Source of the DNA: Falsiruegeria litorea R37
Lineage (GTDB): Bacteria > Pseudomonadota > Alphaproteobacteria > Rhodobacterales > Rhodobacteraceae
Direction: 5' to 3'
NCBI RefSeq assembly: GCF_900172225.1
Contig: NZ_FWFO01000001.1
Location: forward strand, 2,480,001 to 2,544,000
DNA: 64,000 nt
Translations under genes and position numbers: made by a program
Notes under the pieces: generated by a model
Databases searched by the model: none
What the model was told of the DNA's origin: nothing
The model's input: the letters and a program-made list of their open reading frames with translations, nothing else
Part shown: in pieces, positions 63,416-64,000 of the stretch
Position numbering within the stretch: position 1 is the stretch's first letter
How the letters are laid out: the number at the start of each line of letters is the position of its first letter

Positions 63416-63982
63416 TTAGAACACCCCAACCTCACTGCCCGGCTGCGCCGCAACGCTCAGCAGCTTGAACACGTAATCCGCGGTCGAACGGAAGCAGATG
63501 ACGCGGAATGCGCCGTCTTCTTCCATCCAGATCGCACCGGCCACCTGGGCCAGGCGGGTGCGGCGGATTTCGCCGGGTTCGAACGCACCGGGCGACAGGT
63601 CGACCGGTGCCAGCTTGGCCATGACTTCGCGTGCGGGGCCGTCCGAGACCTTGAACACAGCGCGCGCGTCCGAGACGTTGACCGCCAGAGCATGCTCGCC
63701 CTTGAGCGCCTCGTTCAAAGCAGCCAGCTTGGCCTCGACCTCGGCGTAAGGAACAAGCAGCAACAGCTCATCGGGCGACATCCAGCAGGCGCCGCTGTCG
63801 CCATCCACGGCCACGCGGCGGACGTCCGGGACGTCCTGACCGGTGGCGGCTTTTATAGCCTTGCCCAAGGAGGCCGAAGACAGATCACCGCGCAGGGTGA
63901 TCATGCCTTGCAGACCGGTTTCCTCGACGCGGGCGATGCCCACATACGAGACATGGTTCAGTGCGCTTACGGGATCAGACAT
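63416..63982 (-). CDS. soxG: Sarcosine oxidase gamma subunit
   Basis: A 188-residue small subunit of heterotetrameric sarcosine oxidase, which oxidatively demethylates sarcosine to glycine and passes the one-carbon unit to tetrahydrofolate. Matching blocks are LQGMITLRGDL, GACWMSPDELLLLVPY, VSDARAVFKVSDGPAREVMAKL and EIRRTRLAQVAGAIW, DAFRVICFRSTADYVFKLL-like near the end. soxG is normally the last gene of soxBDAG, so soxA and the rest should lie to the right of the window on the same strand. GGGAAGAAG precedes ATG 63982. Confidence 0.93.
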   Translation of the reverse strand: MSDPVSALNHVSYVGIARVEETGLQGMITLRGDLSSASLGKAIKAATGQDVPDVRRVAVDGDSGACWMSPDELLLLVPYAEVEAKLAALNEALKGEHALAVNVSDARAVFKVSDGPAREVMAKLAPVDLSPGAFEPGEIRRTRLAQVAGAIWMEEDGAFRVICFRSTADYVFKLLSVAAQPGSEVGVF

Positions 63983-64000
63983 TCTGCTTCTTCCCTTCCT

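Overview
The window looks like the chromosome of a marine alphaproteobacterium of the Rhodobacteraceae (Roseobacter group), most probably Ruegeria or a close relative. This rests on the gene content: a DMSP lyase DddP with all its known active-site residues, a glnB-glnA pair, two Hint-domain proteins, a TRAP permease, a BCCT carrier, heterotetrameric sarcosine oxidase (gamma subunit), DUF3445 and DUF1223 proteins. Coding is dense and GC-rich. Genus is inferred from remembered synteny and was not checked.

Layout. 0-2.1 kb: end of a TRAP large permease, an IclR regulator and tRNA-Leu(UAG). 2.3-6.5 kb: a degenerate Hint protein, nnrDE (with a palindromic element inserted in frame) and glnBA. 6.5-10.6 kb: an interspersed hairpin repeat, an SDR, a solute-binding protein, a lytic transglycosylase and an unknown membrane-anchored protein. 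10.6-16.2 kb: a DUF3445 haem-demethylase-like gene divergent from dddP across a small intergenic region with a perfect palindrome, then a Hint protein plus phosphotransferase pair and an alpha/beta hydrolase-OsmC fusion. 16.2-24.4 kb: small envelope proteins, purB, two adjacent secreted proteins sharing a cysteine motif, a FliG homologue with no flagellar neighbours, a DMT exporter, an acyltransferase-like protein and a DUF1223 protein. 24.5-30 kb: aconitase, an SGNH lipoprotein, and a BCCT carrier followed by a 29-codon membrane ORF.

30-36.9 kb is one long leftward run, yajC-secD-secF-TSUP-Mth938-like-ccmA-ccmB-ccmC-ccmD-ccmG, with many start/stop overlaps: protein export followed by cytochrome c maturation. 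37-40.5 kb holds an MscS channel and a distinctly AT-richer pentapeptide-repeat membrane protein, which is the clearest candidate for recent acquisition. 40.6-47.5 kb: serS, a helix-hairpin-helix/lysine-rich protein, a fatty acid desaturase, and the der-bamB-yfgM-like cluster. 47.7-64 kb: an RND efflux pair, a phospholipase D-type protein, an Atm1-type ABC exporter, a LysM protein, a LOG-family protein overlapping rarD tail to tail, an enoyl-CoA hydratase homologue, a metallophosphoesterase, sodB, an FkbM methyltransferase, an unknown AT-richer secreted protein and soxG, the last gene of an operon entering from the right.

I did not find a phage, an insertion sequence, a CRISPR array, an rRNA operon or an obvious multi-gene novel system. 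The most unusual signals are the palindromic elements: two copies of a roughly 120-base repeat whose 19-bp hairpin carries a compensatory base-pair change, a related element sitting in frame inside nnrDE, and a compound GC-rich hairpin block at the edge of the AT-rich pentapeptide gene.
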